From Pelomonas sp. Root405 (GTDB lineage Bacteria; Pseudomonadota; Gammaproteobacteria; Burkholderiales; Burkholderiaceae_C), in NCBI RefSeq assembly GCF_001425165.1, contig NZ_LMDU01000013.1:124001-188000 (forward strand): a stretch of 64,000 nt of DNA. The letters run 5' to 3'. Below are positions 34,920 to 42,192 of the stretch, in pieces; position 1 is the stretch's first letter, and each line of letters begins with the position of its first letter. The notes beneath the pieces are model-generated. The model was not told the origin of the DNA, made no database searches, and saw only the letters and a program-made list of their open reading frames with translations. Position numbers and translations under genes: made by a program.

Positions 34920-36560
34920 ATGTTCCTGATGGACAACACCATCCAGGCGGCATCGGCGCTGATCATCGACGGCAATGCCAATTCACGCAGCCTGATGTCC
35001 GCCCAGTTGCGCGACCTCGGCGTCGGCACGGTGCGGCAGACGCCGCGCGTCAAAGATGCCCGCGTGATGCTGGAGCACCAGACCTTCGACATCGTGCTGT
35101 GCGACTACCACTTCGACGCCAGCGACACCTCGGGCCAGGACCTGCTGGACGAGCTGCGCCGCGAAGGCCTGCTGCCCTACTCGACCGTCTTCGTCATGGT
35201 GACCAGCGAAGCGACCTACGCCAAGGTCGCCGAGGCCGCCGAGGCCGCGCTGGACGCCTACCTGATCAAGCCCTACACCAGCGCCAACCTGGCCGAGCGG
35301 CTGGCCAGCGCGCGGCAGCGCAAGCGCATCCTGAAAGAGATCTTCGAGGCCATCGAGAACCAGGATTTCGAGACTGCAGCCAATCTCTGCCTTGCCCGTT
35401 TTGAGGCCAAGGACAAGTACTGGCTTTACGCCGCCCGCATCGGTGCAGAGTTGCTGCTGCGCCTGAAGCGCTTCGCCGACGCCAGGGTCCTGTACGAGGC
35501 CATCATCGCGGCCAAGACAGTGCCGTGGGCACGTCTTGGTGTGGCACGCACCGAAGTCGCCACCGGCAACCTGCAGGCGGCCCGCCGCACGCTGGAGAAC
35601 CTGACCGGAGACCTGCCCGACTACGCCGACTCGCATGACCTGATGGGCCATGTGCAGATGGAACAGGGCGACCTCGCGCAGGCGCTCAAGACCTACCAGA
35701 CCGCCGCGACGCTCACCCCCGGCTGCCTGCTGCGTCTGCAGCGCTGCGGGTCGCTCGGCTTCTACGCCGGCCAGCGCGCGGAGGCGCTGAAGATGCTTGA
35801 ACGCGCCATGTCGCAGGGCCTGCGCTCCAAGCTTTTCGACATGCTCAGCCTGGTGTTGATCGGGTTGATGCGCTTCGACGCCAAGGACACCAAGGGCTTC
35901 AAGTACGCCCACGACTCACTGACCGCTGCGATGGAACGCGCGCCGGGCTCCATCCGCCTGCAGCGCTTCGACCTCGTCTTCCGCGGCTTGGCCTTTTTGC
36001 TGGAGCGCCGCGTCGGTCAGGCCCTGGTCGTTGCGCGCGAATTCACCCAGCACGCGGACAGCGGCAATTTCGACCTTGAGGCCGCCTCGCTGCTGACGGC
36101 GCTGTGGCTACGGCTTTGCAGCCAAGAGGTCGAGCTCGAAGAAATGATGCCCATCCTGCGCAGCTTGGGTGTGCGCCATTGCGCCACCAAGGCGAGCACC
36201 GAGATCCTCGTGGCGATGTCGGAAACTCATCTAGCCTCGGCGGACCAGTTTCGCGACTGTCACCAACAGATCTTCAACGTCGCCGAGACGGCAATGCGGC
36301 ATTCGCTGCGCGGCAGCGCCAAGGTCGCCGTCGAGCTGTTGATCCAGCAGGGGGAGGTCACGCGCAATGCCAAGCTCATCGACATGGCTGGCCTGGTGCT
36401 GAAGCGCCATGCCGACAAGATCGACAGCGCCGAGACGCTGGCCGATCAGATCGACGCCTTGCACAGCCGATATGTGAAGCCCATGGGCAGCAGTCCCGGC
36501 AAGCCACGCGCTGCCGGCGGCGTGGCGCTGCGCGCGCCCGAAGCCGCTGTCGCCGGCTGA
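34920..36560 (+). CDS. Response regulator with receiver domain and TPR repeats
   Basis: 546 aa. Residues 10-130 form a receiver domain: acidic pocket LIIDGNANSR (one Asp instead of the usual pair), phosphoacceptor Asp62 in IVLCDYHFD, Thr in MVTSEA and Lys in YLIKPY. From about 140 to 480 the protein is helical with TPR-like repeats (LYAARIGAELLLRLKRFADA, SHDLMGHVQMEQGDLAQALK, CGSLGFYAGQRAEALKMLER). No DNA-binding or enzymatic output is visible, so output is probably through protein contact. Similar receiver-TPR proteins occur near chemotaxis or virulence regulators. ATG chosen for AAGGAG at 8 nt. No histidine kinase gene is adjacent. Confidence 0.85.
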   Translation: MFLMDNTIQAASALIIDGNANSRSLMSAQLRDLGVGTVRQTPRVKDARVMLEHQTFDIVLCDYHFDASDTSGQDLLDELRREGLLPYSTVFVMVTSEATYAKVAEAAEAALDAYLIKPYTSANLAERLASARQRKRILKEIFEAIENQDFETAANLCLARFEAKDKYWLYAARIGAELLLRLKRFADARVLYEAIIAAKTVPWARLGVARTEVATGNLQAARRTLENLTGDLPDYADSHDLMGHVQMEQGDLAQALKTYQTAATLTPGCLLRLQRCGSLGFYAGQRAEALKMLERAMSQGLRSKLFDMLSLVLIGLMRFDAKDTKGFKYAHDSLTAAMERAPGSIRLQRFDLVFRGLAFLLERRVGQALVVAREFTQHADSGNFDLEAASLLTALWLRLCSQEVELEEMMPILRSLGVRHCATKASTEILVAMSETHLASADQFRDCHQQIFNVAETAMRHSLRGSAKVAVELLIQQGEVTRNAKLIDMAGLVLKRHADKIDSAETLADQIDALHSRYVKPMGSSPGKPRAAGGVALRAPEAAVAG

Positions 36561-36604
36561 GCGGCAGCTCTCAAACCCATCCCCCGGCTTAACGCGGCCA
36601 GCCA

Positions 36605-37729
36605 CTAAAAGAGGCTGCCTTGTGTGGTCGCCTTGGGCGGCCTGCGGAACAGGCCCAGTTCCACCGGCCGCCGCTTGTTGCGCAAGCCGAGCTTGTTGAC
36701 CGCGCGCTGGAACCGCGCCTGCAGCAGCTCGGCCCAGACGCCCTCGCCCGTGAAGCGCGTGCCGAAACGCGCGTCGTTGTCCTTGCCGCCCCGCATGTCG
36801 CGGATGCGCGCCATCACGCGCTCGGCGCGGTCGGGGAAGTGGCGTTGCAACCAGTCCTGGAACAGCGGGTTCACCTCCCAGGGCAGGCGCACGGGAATGC
36901 TAAAGGCGCTGCTGGCGCCGGCCGCTGCGGCGGCTTCCAGGATGCGCTCCAGTTCGGGTTCGTTGATGAAGGGAATGATGGGCGAGACACTCACACCCAC
37001 CGGCACGCCGGCTTCGGCCAACGCCTTGATCGTGCGCAGCCGCCGCGCCGGCGCCGCCGCACGTGGCTCAAGGATGCGCGCCAGTTCGTTGTCCAGTGTC
37101 GTCACCGACAGATAGACAGACACCAGGCCCTGGGCCGCCATCGGCGCAATCAAATCGAGCTCGCGCTCGATGCCAGCGGACTTGGTGACGACCGAGAAGG
37201 GATGGGCGCATTCCGCCAGCACCTCGACGATGCGGCGCGTGATGCCGAGCTTGCGCTCGACGGGCTGGTAAGCATCGGTCGCCGTACCCAGCACCAGCGA
37301 ACGCGGTTCATACCGGGCACTCGCCAGCGTCTCGCGCAGGCGCTCGGCCGCATTGGCCTTCGCGACGATGCGCGTCTCGAAGTCCAGCCCAGGCGACAGG
37401 TTCAGATAACTGTGCGTGGGCCGCGCGAAACAGTAGATGCAGCCGTGCTCGCAGCCGCGATACGGGTTGATCGAGTAGTCGAAGTTGATGTCTGGGGACT
37501 GGTTGCGCGTGACGATGCTCTTGGCGTGCTCTTCGATGACCTGCGTCTCGGGCGGAAGATGCTCTTGCGCGGCGTCCTGGTCCAGCGCCCCCCAGCCGTC
37601 GTCGAACTGCTCACGCTCCCTCTGCTCGAACCGATGCGGCATGGCAGTTGCGGTGCCGCGGCCCTTGATGGATTCAAGCGGCACGAGTGCGGGTTGTGCC
37701 GCGGCGATACGAGTGGGCGAGGTCGACAT
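36605..37729 (-). CDS. PA0069-family radical SAM protein (SplB-like), SOS-boxed
   Basis: 374 aa. The radical SAM cluster motif is CEHGCIYC (Cys93, Cys97, Cys100) within INPYRGCEHGCIYCFARPTH, followed by GTATDAYQPVERKLGITRRI and SVVTKSAGIERELDLI. This family is related to spore photoproduct lyase, so a DNA-repair or nucleotide-modification role has been suggested but not established. The ATG at 37729 (MSTSPTRIAAAQPALVPLES) is chosen because the frame upstream runs through the LexA operator, which ends one base before this codon. Convergent with the receiver-TPR gene. Confidence 0.88.
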   Translation of the reverse strand: MSTSPTRIAAAQPALVPLESIKGRGTATAMPHRFEQREREQFDDGWGALDQDAAQEHLPPETQVIEEHAKSIVTRNQSPDINFDYSINPYRGCEHGCIYCFARPTHSYLNLSPGLDFETRIVAKANAAERLRETLASARYEPRSLVLGTATDAYQPVERKLGITRRIVEVLAECAHPFSVVTKSAGIERELDLIAPMAAQGLVSVYLSVTTLDNELARILEPRAAAPARRLRTIKALAEAGVPVGVSVSPIIPFINEPELERILEAAAAAGASSAFSIPVRLPWEVNPLFQDWLQRHFPDRAERVMARIRDMRGGKDNDARFGTRFTGEGVWAELLQARFQRAVNKLGLRNKRRPVELGLFRRPPKATTQGSLF

Positions 37730-37730
37730 G

Positions 37731-37748
37731 CTGTAAATATATACAGTA
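37731..37748 (-). promoter_or_regulatory. LexA (SOS) box before the radical SAM gene
   Basis: The + strand reads CTGTAAATATATACAGTA, fitting the E. coli-type LexA operator CTGT-N8-ACAG with an A+T-only core. On the minus strand TATATT inside the box lies 6 nt before the ATG, so operator and -10 coincide and LexA binding would block initiation outright. Confidence 0.85.
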
Positions 37749-37896
37749 TTTGACCGGCCGCTGAACGGCTTTTGCGCCAAGCTGTATCACACCGGCCTTC
37801 AGGTCGTCGGCCACCGCCTACGACAGGACGTGCCAAGCGCTGACCGCTTGATCAAACGGCGTCGCCGAAAGTGGAGCCATCACTGCGGAGGCTTCC

Positions 37897-38244
37897 ATGA
37901 GCTTGCACACCACCATCTCTTCTTCCCGTGTCGAAGGCACTGATGTCTACAACCTCGCGGGCGAGAAGCTCGGAGCCATCGACGATCTGGTCATCGACAA
38001 ACGCACGGGCCATGTGCGCTACGCGGCGCTCGAGTTCGGCGGCTTTCTCGGCATGGGGACCGACAGGTTTGCGCTGCCCTGGAGCATGCTGACCTATGAC
38101 ACTGAGAAAGACGGTTATGTCGTCAACCTTGACATGGAACAGCTTAAGAGCGGCCCCCGATACGCCAAGGACGAACGGCCGGATTACTCTGACGAATACG
38201 GTCGCGGTGTCTATGACCACTACGGCGCACCCTGGGGCATTTGA
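37897..38244 (+). CDS. PRC-barrel domain protein
   Basis: 115 aa. The core VYNLAGEKLGAIDDLVIDKR, then TGHVRYAALEFGGFLGMGTD and RFALPWSMLTYD, matches the PRC-barrel fold (G-x-x-L-G-x-I-x-D-x-x-I-D and Y-x-x-x). Such small proteins bind other proteins or nucleotides and are often stress-induced. The C terminus is rich in Asp, Tyr and Gly (RPDYSDEYGRGVYDHYGAPW). Start supported by GGAGG at 6 nt. Function not predictable. Confidence 0.85.
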   Translation: MSLHTTISSSRVEGTDVYNLAGEKLGAIDDLVIDKRTGHVRYAALEFGGFLGMGTDRFALPWSMLTYDTEKDGYVVNLDMEQLKSGPRYAKDERPDYSDEYGRGVYDHYGAPWGI

Positions 38245-38278
38245 GGCCCGCCGGTCATTCAACTGAACGGAGCAGACG

Positions 38279-38470
38279 ATGAAGCCGCAGCAACGCCTGT
38301 TGCAGGTGACGTCGGGCATCGTCATCACGCTGGCGGTTCTTACGGCGTGTCGCAAGGAAGTGCCGCCGCCGAATCCGATACCGGCACCTGACCGCCTGCC
38401 GAAGCCGACCACCTTGCAGCCGGCGACTCAGTTCGCCGCTGTCCCCTTTGTCGGGTTCGCCAGCGGCTAG
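38279..38470 (+). CDS. Small predicted lipoprotein
   Basis: 63 aa. The N terminus MKPQQRLLQVTSGIVITLAV ends in the lipobox LTAC, leaving a mature Pro-rich peptide of about 39 residues (RKEVPPPNPIPAPDRLPKPT). Follows the PRC-barrel gene by 34 nt with an AACGGAG ribosome binding site. No family recognised. An 8-bp perfect palindrome covers its stop codon. Confidence 0.6.
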   Translation: MKPQQRLLQVTSGIVITLAVLTACRKEVPPPNPIPAPDRLPKPTTLQPATQFAAVPFVGFASG

Positions 38471-38484
38471 CGGCGAGCCGCTAG
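38467..38484. repeat. Palindrome overlapping the lipoprotein stop codon
   Basis: CTAGCGGC (38467-38474) and GCCGCTAG (38477-38484) separated by GA. No T run follows, so it is not a standard terminator. It could be an mRNA stability hairpin or an operator. Confidence 0.45.
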
Positions 38485-38533
38485 GTGATTGTCCCCAGGC
38501 CAGGCCGCAATGCTTGGGCCGACAGTCTCATCC

Positions 38534-38932
38534 ATGAGCCAGCATGCCCCTTCCCCGTTGGATGAGACCGCCGACCCGCAAAAGCTCAGGGTCCTGGTTG
38601 TCGACGACGACCCGGACTCGGCAGAGTCACTGGCGTTCAGCCTGCAGCTGGAGGGCCGGCAGGTGCGCTATGCCACCTGTGCCCGGGACGCACTCAAGGT
38701 GGCGGAGACCCTCTCCCCTCACTTCGCGCTGATCGACGTCTTCATGCCTCAGGTCGACGGGCACGCCTTGGCCGCCGAATTGCGGCAGCGCTTCGGCCAT
38801 CAGATCGTCGTTGTCGCGGTCACCGGCGCGTTGAAGAGCGTTGAGCTGAACGCTTTTGATCACCATCTGATGAAGCCCATCAACTTCATGCAGCTTGACG
38901 AGTTGCTGTCCCAACAGCGGCGCAGCAGTTGA
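38534..38932 (+). CDS. Single-domain response regulator
   Basis: 132 aa from the ATG at 38534 (an in-frame ATG at 38510 is possible). Receiver features: LRVLVVDDDPDSAESLAFSL with the acidic pair, phosphoacceptor Asp68 in FALIDVFMPQVDGHALAAEL, Thr in VAVTGALKS, and Lys in HHLMKPINF. There is no output domain, so it is a CheY/Spo0F-like single-domain regulator. No partner kinase nearby. It ends 30 nt from the convergent dnaB stop. Confidence 0.85.
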   Translation: MSQHAPSPLDETADPQKLRVLVVDDDPDSAESLAFSLQLEGRQVRYATCARDALKVAETLSPHFALIDVFMPQVDGHALAAELRQRFGHQIVVVAVTGALKSVELNAFDHHLMKPINFMQLDELLSQQRRSS

Positions 38933-38962
38933 GTCGCCCTGGCGCTTGATCCCGCGACTGGC

Positions 38963-40387
38963 TCAGTACTCGTCCCGCTCCACGCCGACATAGCCGGGCG
39001 CGAGGTTCTCGAACTTTGTGTGCATGCGCTGGAACATCAGCTTCACCGTGCCCACCGGGCCATTCCGCTGTTTCGCGATGATGATCTCTGCCACCCCAGG
39101 CTCCTTGCACTCGTCCTTGGTGTAGTACTCGTCACGGTAGATGAACATGATGATGTCCGCGTCCTGCTCGATGGCGCCGGACTCGCGCAGATCGGACATC
39201 ATGGGCCGCTTGTCCGGCCGCTGCTCGACCGAGCGGTTCAGCTGCGACAGCGCGATGACGGGGCACTTCAGCTCCTTGGCCAGCGCCTTCAGGCCGCGCG
39301 AGATCTCGCCGAGCACGGTCGCACGGTTTTCCTCGCTGCCGCCACCGTTGCCACTCATTAGCTGCAGGTAGTCGATGACGATGAGGCCGAGCTGGCCGCA
39401 GATGCGCGCCTGCCGACGCGCGCGGGCGCGCACCTCGCTGGGCGAGAGGCCGGGGCTCTCGTCGATGAAGATGCTGGCCTTGCCGAGCTTGTCGACGGCT
39501 TCCGATAGACGCCCCCACTCGTCGTCCTTGAGCTGACCGGTGCGCAGATGGCTTTGGTCGATGCGGCCGATGGAGCCCACCATGCGCAGGGCCAGCTGGG
39601 CAGCGCCCATTTCCATCGAGTAGATGACGACTGGCAGGCCTTCATTGATGGCCACGTTCTCGGCGATGTTGACCGCGAACGCTGTCTTGCCCATCGACGG
39701 GCGCGCCGCCAGCACGATGAGGTCGCCGCCCTGCAGGCCGGCGGTCTGCCTATCAAGATCGTAGAAGCCGGTGCGCACGCCGGTCACGTCCTGGGCGCCG
39801 CTCTCGGCCAGCTCGTTGACGCGATCGATCAGCGCCACGACGAGGTTATCCATGCTCTGGAACCCCTGGCGGCTGCGCGAACCCTCCTCGCCGATGCGGA
39901 AGATCTTGCCCTCGGCCTCGTCGAGGATCTGCGTGACGGCGCGACCCTGCGGATTCATCGCAGCGGTGGCGATCTCGTCGCTGGTGGCCACGAGCTTGCG
40001 CAGGATGGCCCGCTCTCGGACGATCTCGGCATAACGGCGCAGATTGGCGGCGCTGGGAACGCTCTGCGCCAGCGCATTCAAGTAGGCCAGCCCGCCGCAT
40101 TCCTCGGCGCGGCCCACGGAAGTCAGTTCGTCAAAGACGGTGACCACGTCAGCCGGCTTGCCCGCGTTGATGAGCTTGCCGACGGCCGCGTAAACATGCT
40201 TGTGCTCGAAGCGATAGAAGTCGCTGTCGGTCAGCAGGTCGGCGGCCTTGTCCCAGGCCGAGTTGTCGATCAGCAGGCCGCCAAGCACGCTCTGCTCGGC
40301 CTCCACCGAGTGCGGCGGCACACGCAGACGCGCGACTTCATCGTCATAGGGGGCGGTGGAAGATGAAGCAGGAAAGATCGCGGACAT
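38963..40387 (-). CDS. dnaB: Replicative DNA helicase
   Basis: 474 aa. N-terminal domain RVPPHSVEAEQSVLGGLLID, then the RecA-like C-terminal domain with Walker A in ARPSMGKTAFAVNIAENVA, QLALRMVGSIGRIDQSHLRT, LIVIDYLQLMSGNGGG (Walker B) and LSQLNRSVEQRPDKRPMMSD. Ends with PVGTVKLMFQRMHTKFENLA. Unwinds the fork and binds DnaG. Lies downstream of rplI on the same strand, behind a terminator-like hairpin. Confidence 0.97.
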   Translation of the reverse strand: MSAIFPASSSTAPYDDEVARLRVPPHSVEAEQSVLGGLLIDNSAWDKAADLLTDSDFYRFEHKHVYAAVGKLINAGKPADVVTVFDELTSVGRAEECGGLAYLNALAQSVPSAANLRRYAEIVRERAILRKLVATSDEIATAAMNPQGRAVTQILDEAEGKIFRIGEEGSRSRQGFQSMDNLVVALIDRVNELAESGAQDVTGVRTGFYDLDRQTAGLQGGDLIVLAARPSMGKTAFAVNIAENVAINEGLPVVIYSMEMGAAQLALRMVGSIGRIDQSHLRTGQLKDDEWGRLSEAVDKLGKASIFIDESPGLSPSEVRARARRQARICGQLGLIVIDYLQLMSGNGGGSEENRATVLGEISRGLKALAKELKCPVIALSQLNRSVEQRPDKRPMMSDLRESGAIEQDADIIMFIYRDEYYTKDECKEPGVAEIIIAKQRNGPVGTVKLMFQRMHTKFENLAPGYVGVERDEY

Positions 40388-40459
40388 GCCTGTGGATAAA
40401 GCTGTGAACGGACTGGGAGTAAGCGGTGGACCGGGCGGGAAAACCTGGTCCAGAAAGAC

Positions 40460-40520
40460 AGAAGGCCGAAACCCCGTGGGGCATCGGCCTTCTTTGGATG
40501 TTGCGGCCTTCCAGGCCGCA
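40460..40520 (-). terminator. Terminator or attenuator between rplI and dnaB
   Basis: Two hairpins in the 146-nt spacer. Read on the minus strand the first is an 8-bp stem TGCGGCCT/AGGCCGCA (40502-40520), the second a 10-bp stem AGAAGGCCGA/TCGGCCTTCT (40460-40493), followed by GTCTTTCT. The interrupted T tract suggests partial termination, lowering dnaB relative to the ribosomal genes. Confidence 0.6.
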
Positions 40521-40533
40521 GCGCAAGCCGCTT

Positions 40534-40986
40534 TTACTCGGCTTCTGCAACCACCTGAACGCTGATCTCGACGACCACGTCCGTGTGGGCAGCGACGCTC
40601 ACCGGGAACTCACCGACGGTCTTCAGCGGGCCGTTGGGCAGGCGCACTTGCGACTTGGCGATGGGCGAGCCCATCTTGGTCAGCGCGTCGGCGATGTCGG
40701 CGTTCGTCACGGAACCGAACAGGCGGCCGTCCACACCGGCCTTCTGGGCGATGCGAACGGTCTTGCCGGCGAGCGCTTCGCCCAGCTTCTGGGCTTCGGC
40801 CAGCTTGGCGGCGGCAGCCTTTTCGAGTTCGGCGCGCTTGGCTTCGAATTCCTTGATCGCGACTTCGGTGGCGCGGCGCGCCTGCTTGGTTGGGATCAGG
40901 AAGTTGCGGGCATAACCGTCCTTGACCTTGACGACATCGCCGAGGTTGCCAAGGTTGGCCACTTTTTCGAGCAGGATCACTTGCAT
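40534..40986 (-). CDS. rplI: 50S ribosomal protein bL9
   Basis: 150 aa. The N-terminal RNA-binding domain [20 protein letters not shown] plus [20 protein letters not shown] is invariant in bL9; a long central helix and the C-terminal domain ([20 protein letters not shown]) follow. Last gene of the rpsF-priB-rpsR-rplI operon. Confidence 0.97.
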   Translation of the reverse strand: MQVILLEKVANLGNLGDVVKVKDGYARNFLIPTKQARRATEVAIKEFEAKRAELEKAAAAKLAEAQKLGEALAGKTVRIAQKAGVDGRLFGSVTNADIADALTKMGSPIAKSQVRLPNGPLKTVGEFPVSVAAHTDVVVEISVQVVAEAE

Positions 40987-40998
40987 GTCGTCAGCTCC

Positions 40999-41289
40999 TT
41001 AGACCTTGTGCTGGTCGCTGTACGGCAGGAAGGCCAGGAAGCGCGCACGCTTGATGGCAACCGTCAGCTGACGCTGGAAGAAAGCGCGCGTGCCGGTCAG
41101 GCGAGCGGGCGTGATCTTGCCGTTCTCAGACACGAAATCGCGCAGCGTGTCGATGTCCTTGTAGTCGATCTGCTCGACACCGGCGACGGTGAAGCGGCAG
41201 AAACGCTTGCGACGGAACAGCAACGATTGTTGGTTGCGCTTGGGCTTCTTGTCTTTGGAGAAGCGACCTTTACCACGTGGCGGGGGCAT
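40999..41289 (-). CDS. rpsR: 30S ribosomal protein bS18
   Basis: 96 aa with the core [39 protein letters not shown] and [21 protein letters not shown] basic N-terminal extension ([20 protein letters not shown]) is typical of this group. Pairs with bS6 on the 30S platform. Twelve nucleotides before rplI. Confidence 0.97.
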   Translation of the reverse strand: MPPPRGKGRFSKDKKPKRNQQSLLFRRKRFCRFTVAGVEQIDYKDIDTLRDFVSENGKITPARLTGTRAFFQRQLTVAIKRARFLAFLPYSDQHKV

Positions 41290-41317
41290 AGAGGACCTCT
41301 GTTAAATCTATCCGGAT

Positions 41318-41629
41318 TCAATGATTTCCGGGTTCTTGTGGAGCAGCCGGTTCGATCACGGTGACGTGGGCGATGAAGCCCCGGCCATTGCGCTGGTGGG
41401 TCAGGAAACCGCGGAACACCGCGATGCCACCGACTCCCAGCGCCTGCAACTGCTTGGCCAACTCGCCCACCGCGACCGCCTTGATCTCCAGGGAGACCTT
41501 GCGCGGCTTGCCGGCTTCGATGACTTCGGACTCGGCCTTCAGGCTTGCGTCCAGGGCCATCAGCCCGGCGGGTGTGTAGCGAACTTGTCCGAGTTGCTGG
41601 ATCTGTGCCTGCAGGTGAAGCTGGTTCAC
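41318..41629 (-). CDS. priB: Primosomal replication protein N
   Basis: 103 aa, starting at GTG (MNQLHLQAQIQQLGQVRYTP). The OB fold (GLMALDASLKAESEVIEAGK, KVSLEIKAVAVGELAKQLQA, LGVGGIAVFRGFLTHQRNGR) matches PriB, a single-strand DNA-binding protein that helps PriA restart forks. Position between rpsF and rpsR is diagnostic. Confidence 0.93.
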   Translation of the reverse strand: MNQLHLQAQIQQLGQVRYTPAGLMALDASLKAESEVIEAGKPRKVSLEIKAVAVGELAKQLQALGVGGIAVFRGFLTHQRNGRGFIAHVTVIEPAAPQEPGNH

Positions 41630-41680
41630 GCTAGAGGCAAGCTGCTCGAAAAACCTGGTTCTTTAGCGATGAGCGTGGGC

Positions 41681-42046
41681 TCAGGCCGCTTCTTGCTGTT
41701 GCGGCGCCTTGCGGGCTTCTTCGCGCTCGACGGCCTTCATCATGACCGAGGGGGTCGAGATGGCCTTGTCCTGAACCACGGTGAGGTGGCGCAGCACGGC
41801 ATCGTTGAAGCGGAAGCCGGTCTCGAGTTCAGCGAGGACTTCCTTGCTGCACTCGATGTTCAGGCACAGGTAGTGGGCCTTGGCGAGCTTCTGGATCAGG
41901 TACGCCATCTGACGACGGCCCCAGTCCTCGACCCGGTGCACGACACCGCCACCAGCGGTGATCAGGCCCTTGTAGCGCTCCAGCATGGCCGGAACCTGTT
42001 CGCTTTGATCCGGATGGATCAGCAGAACGATTTCATAGTGACGCAT
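41681..42046 (-). CDS. rpsF: 30S ribosomal protein bS6
   Basis: 121 aa. [40 protein letters not shown] and [20 protein letters not shown] are the conserved bS6 blocks. Preceded by AAGGAG at 5 nt. First gene of the operon, with a promoter about 100 nt upstream. Confidence 0.97.
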   Translation of the reverse strand: MRHYEIVLLIHPDQSEQVPAMLERYKGLITAGGGVVHRVEDWGRRQMAYLIQKLAKAHYLCLNIECSKEVLAELETGFRFNDAVLRHLTVVQDKAISTPSVMMKAVEREEARKAPQQQEAA

Positions 42047-42150
42047 GAATACTCCTTGTGGATTCCAGCCCAGCGCTGTCGAAATGAACTGCCGGGCTGT
42101 GGAAGCCGAATCACAGCGTCTACTCGTGACTCGGCAAGGGGGAACCAGCG

Positions 42151-42179
42151 ATTCTAGCCGGAGATGGCCGATCCACCAA
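42151..42179 (-). promoter_or_regulatory. Promoter of the rpsF operon
   Basis: On the minus strand TTGGTG (42179-42174), 17-bp spacer, TAGAAT (42156-42151). The predicted start near 42145 gives a leader of about 98 nt. The leader contains CAGCCC ... GGGCTG (within 42066-42102), a hairpin that could hold a bS6:bS18 autoregulatory site; I could not confirm the diagnostic bulge. Confidence 0.7.
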
Positions 42180-42192
42180 CCGGGCTCTGTCC

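Noticed and set aside
42061-42120. bS6:bS18-binding leader motif upstream of rpsF as a firm RNA feature.
   Set aside because: A hairpin is possible, but I could not establish the specific bulged motif, so it is only mentioned with the promoter.
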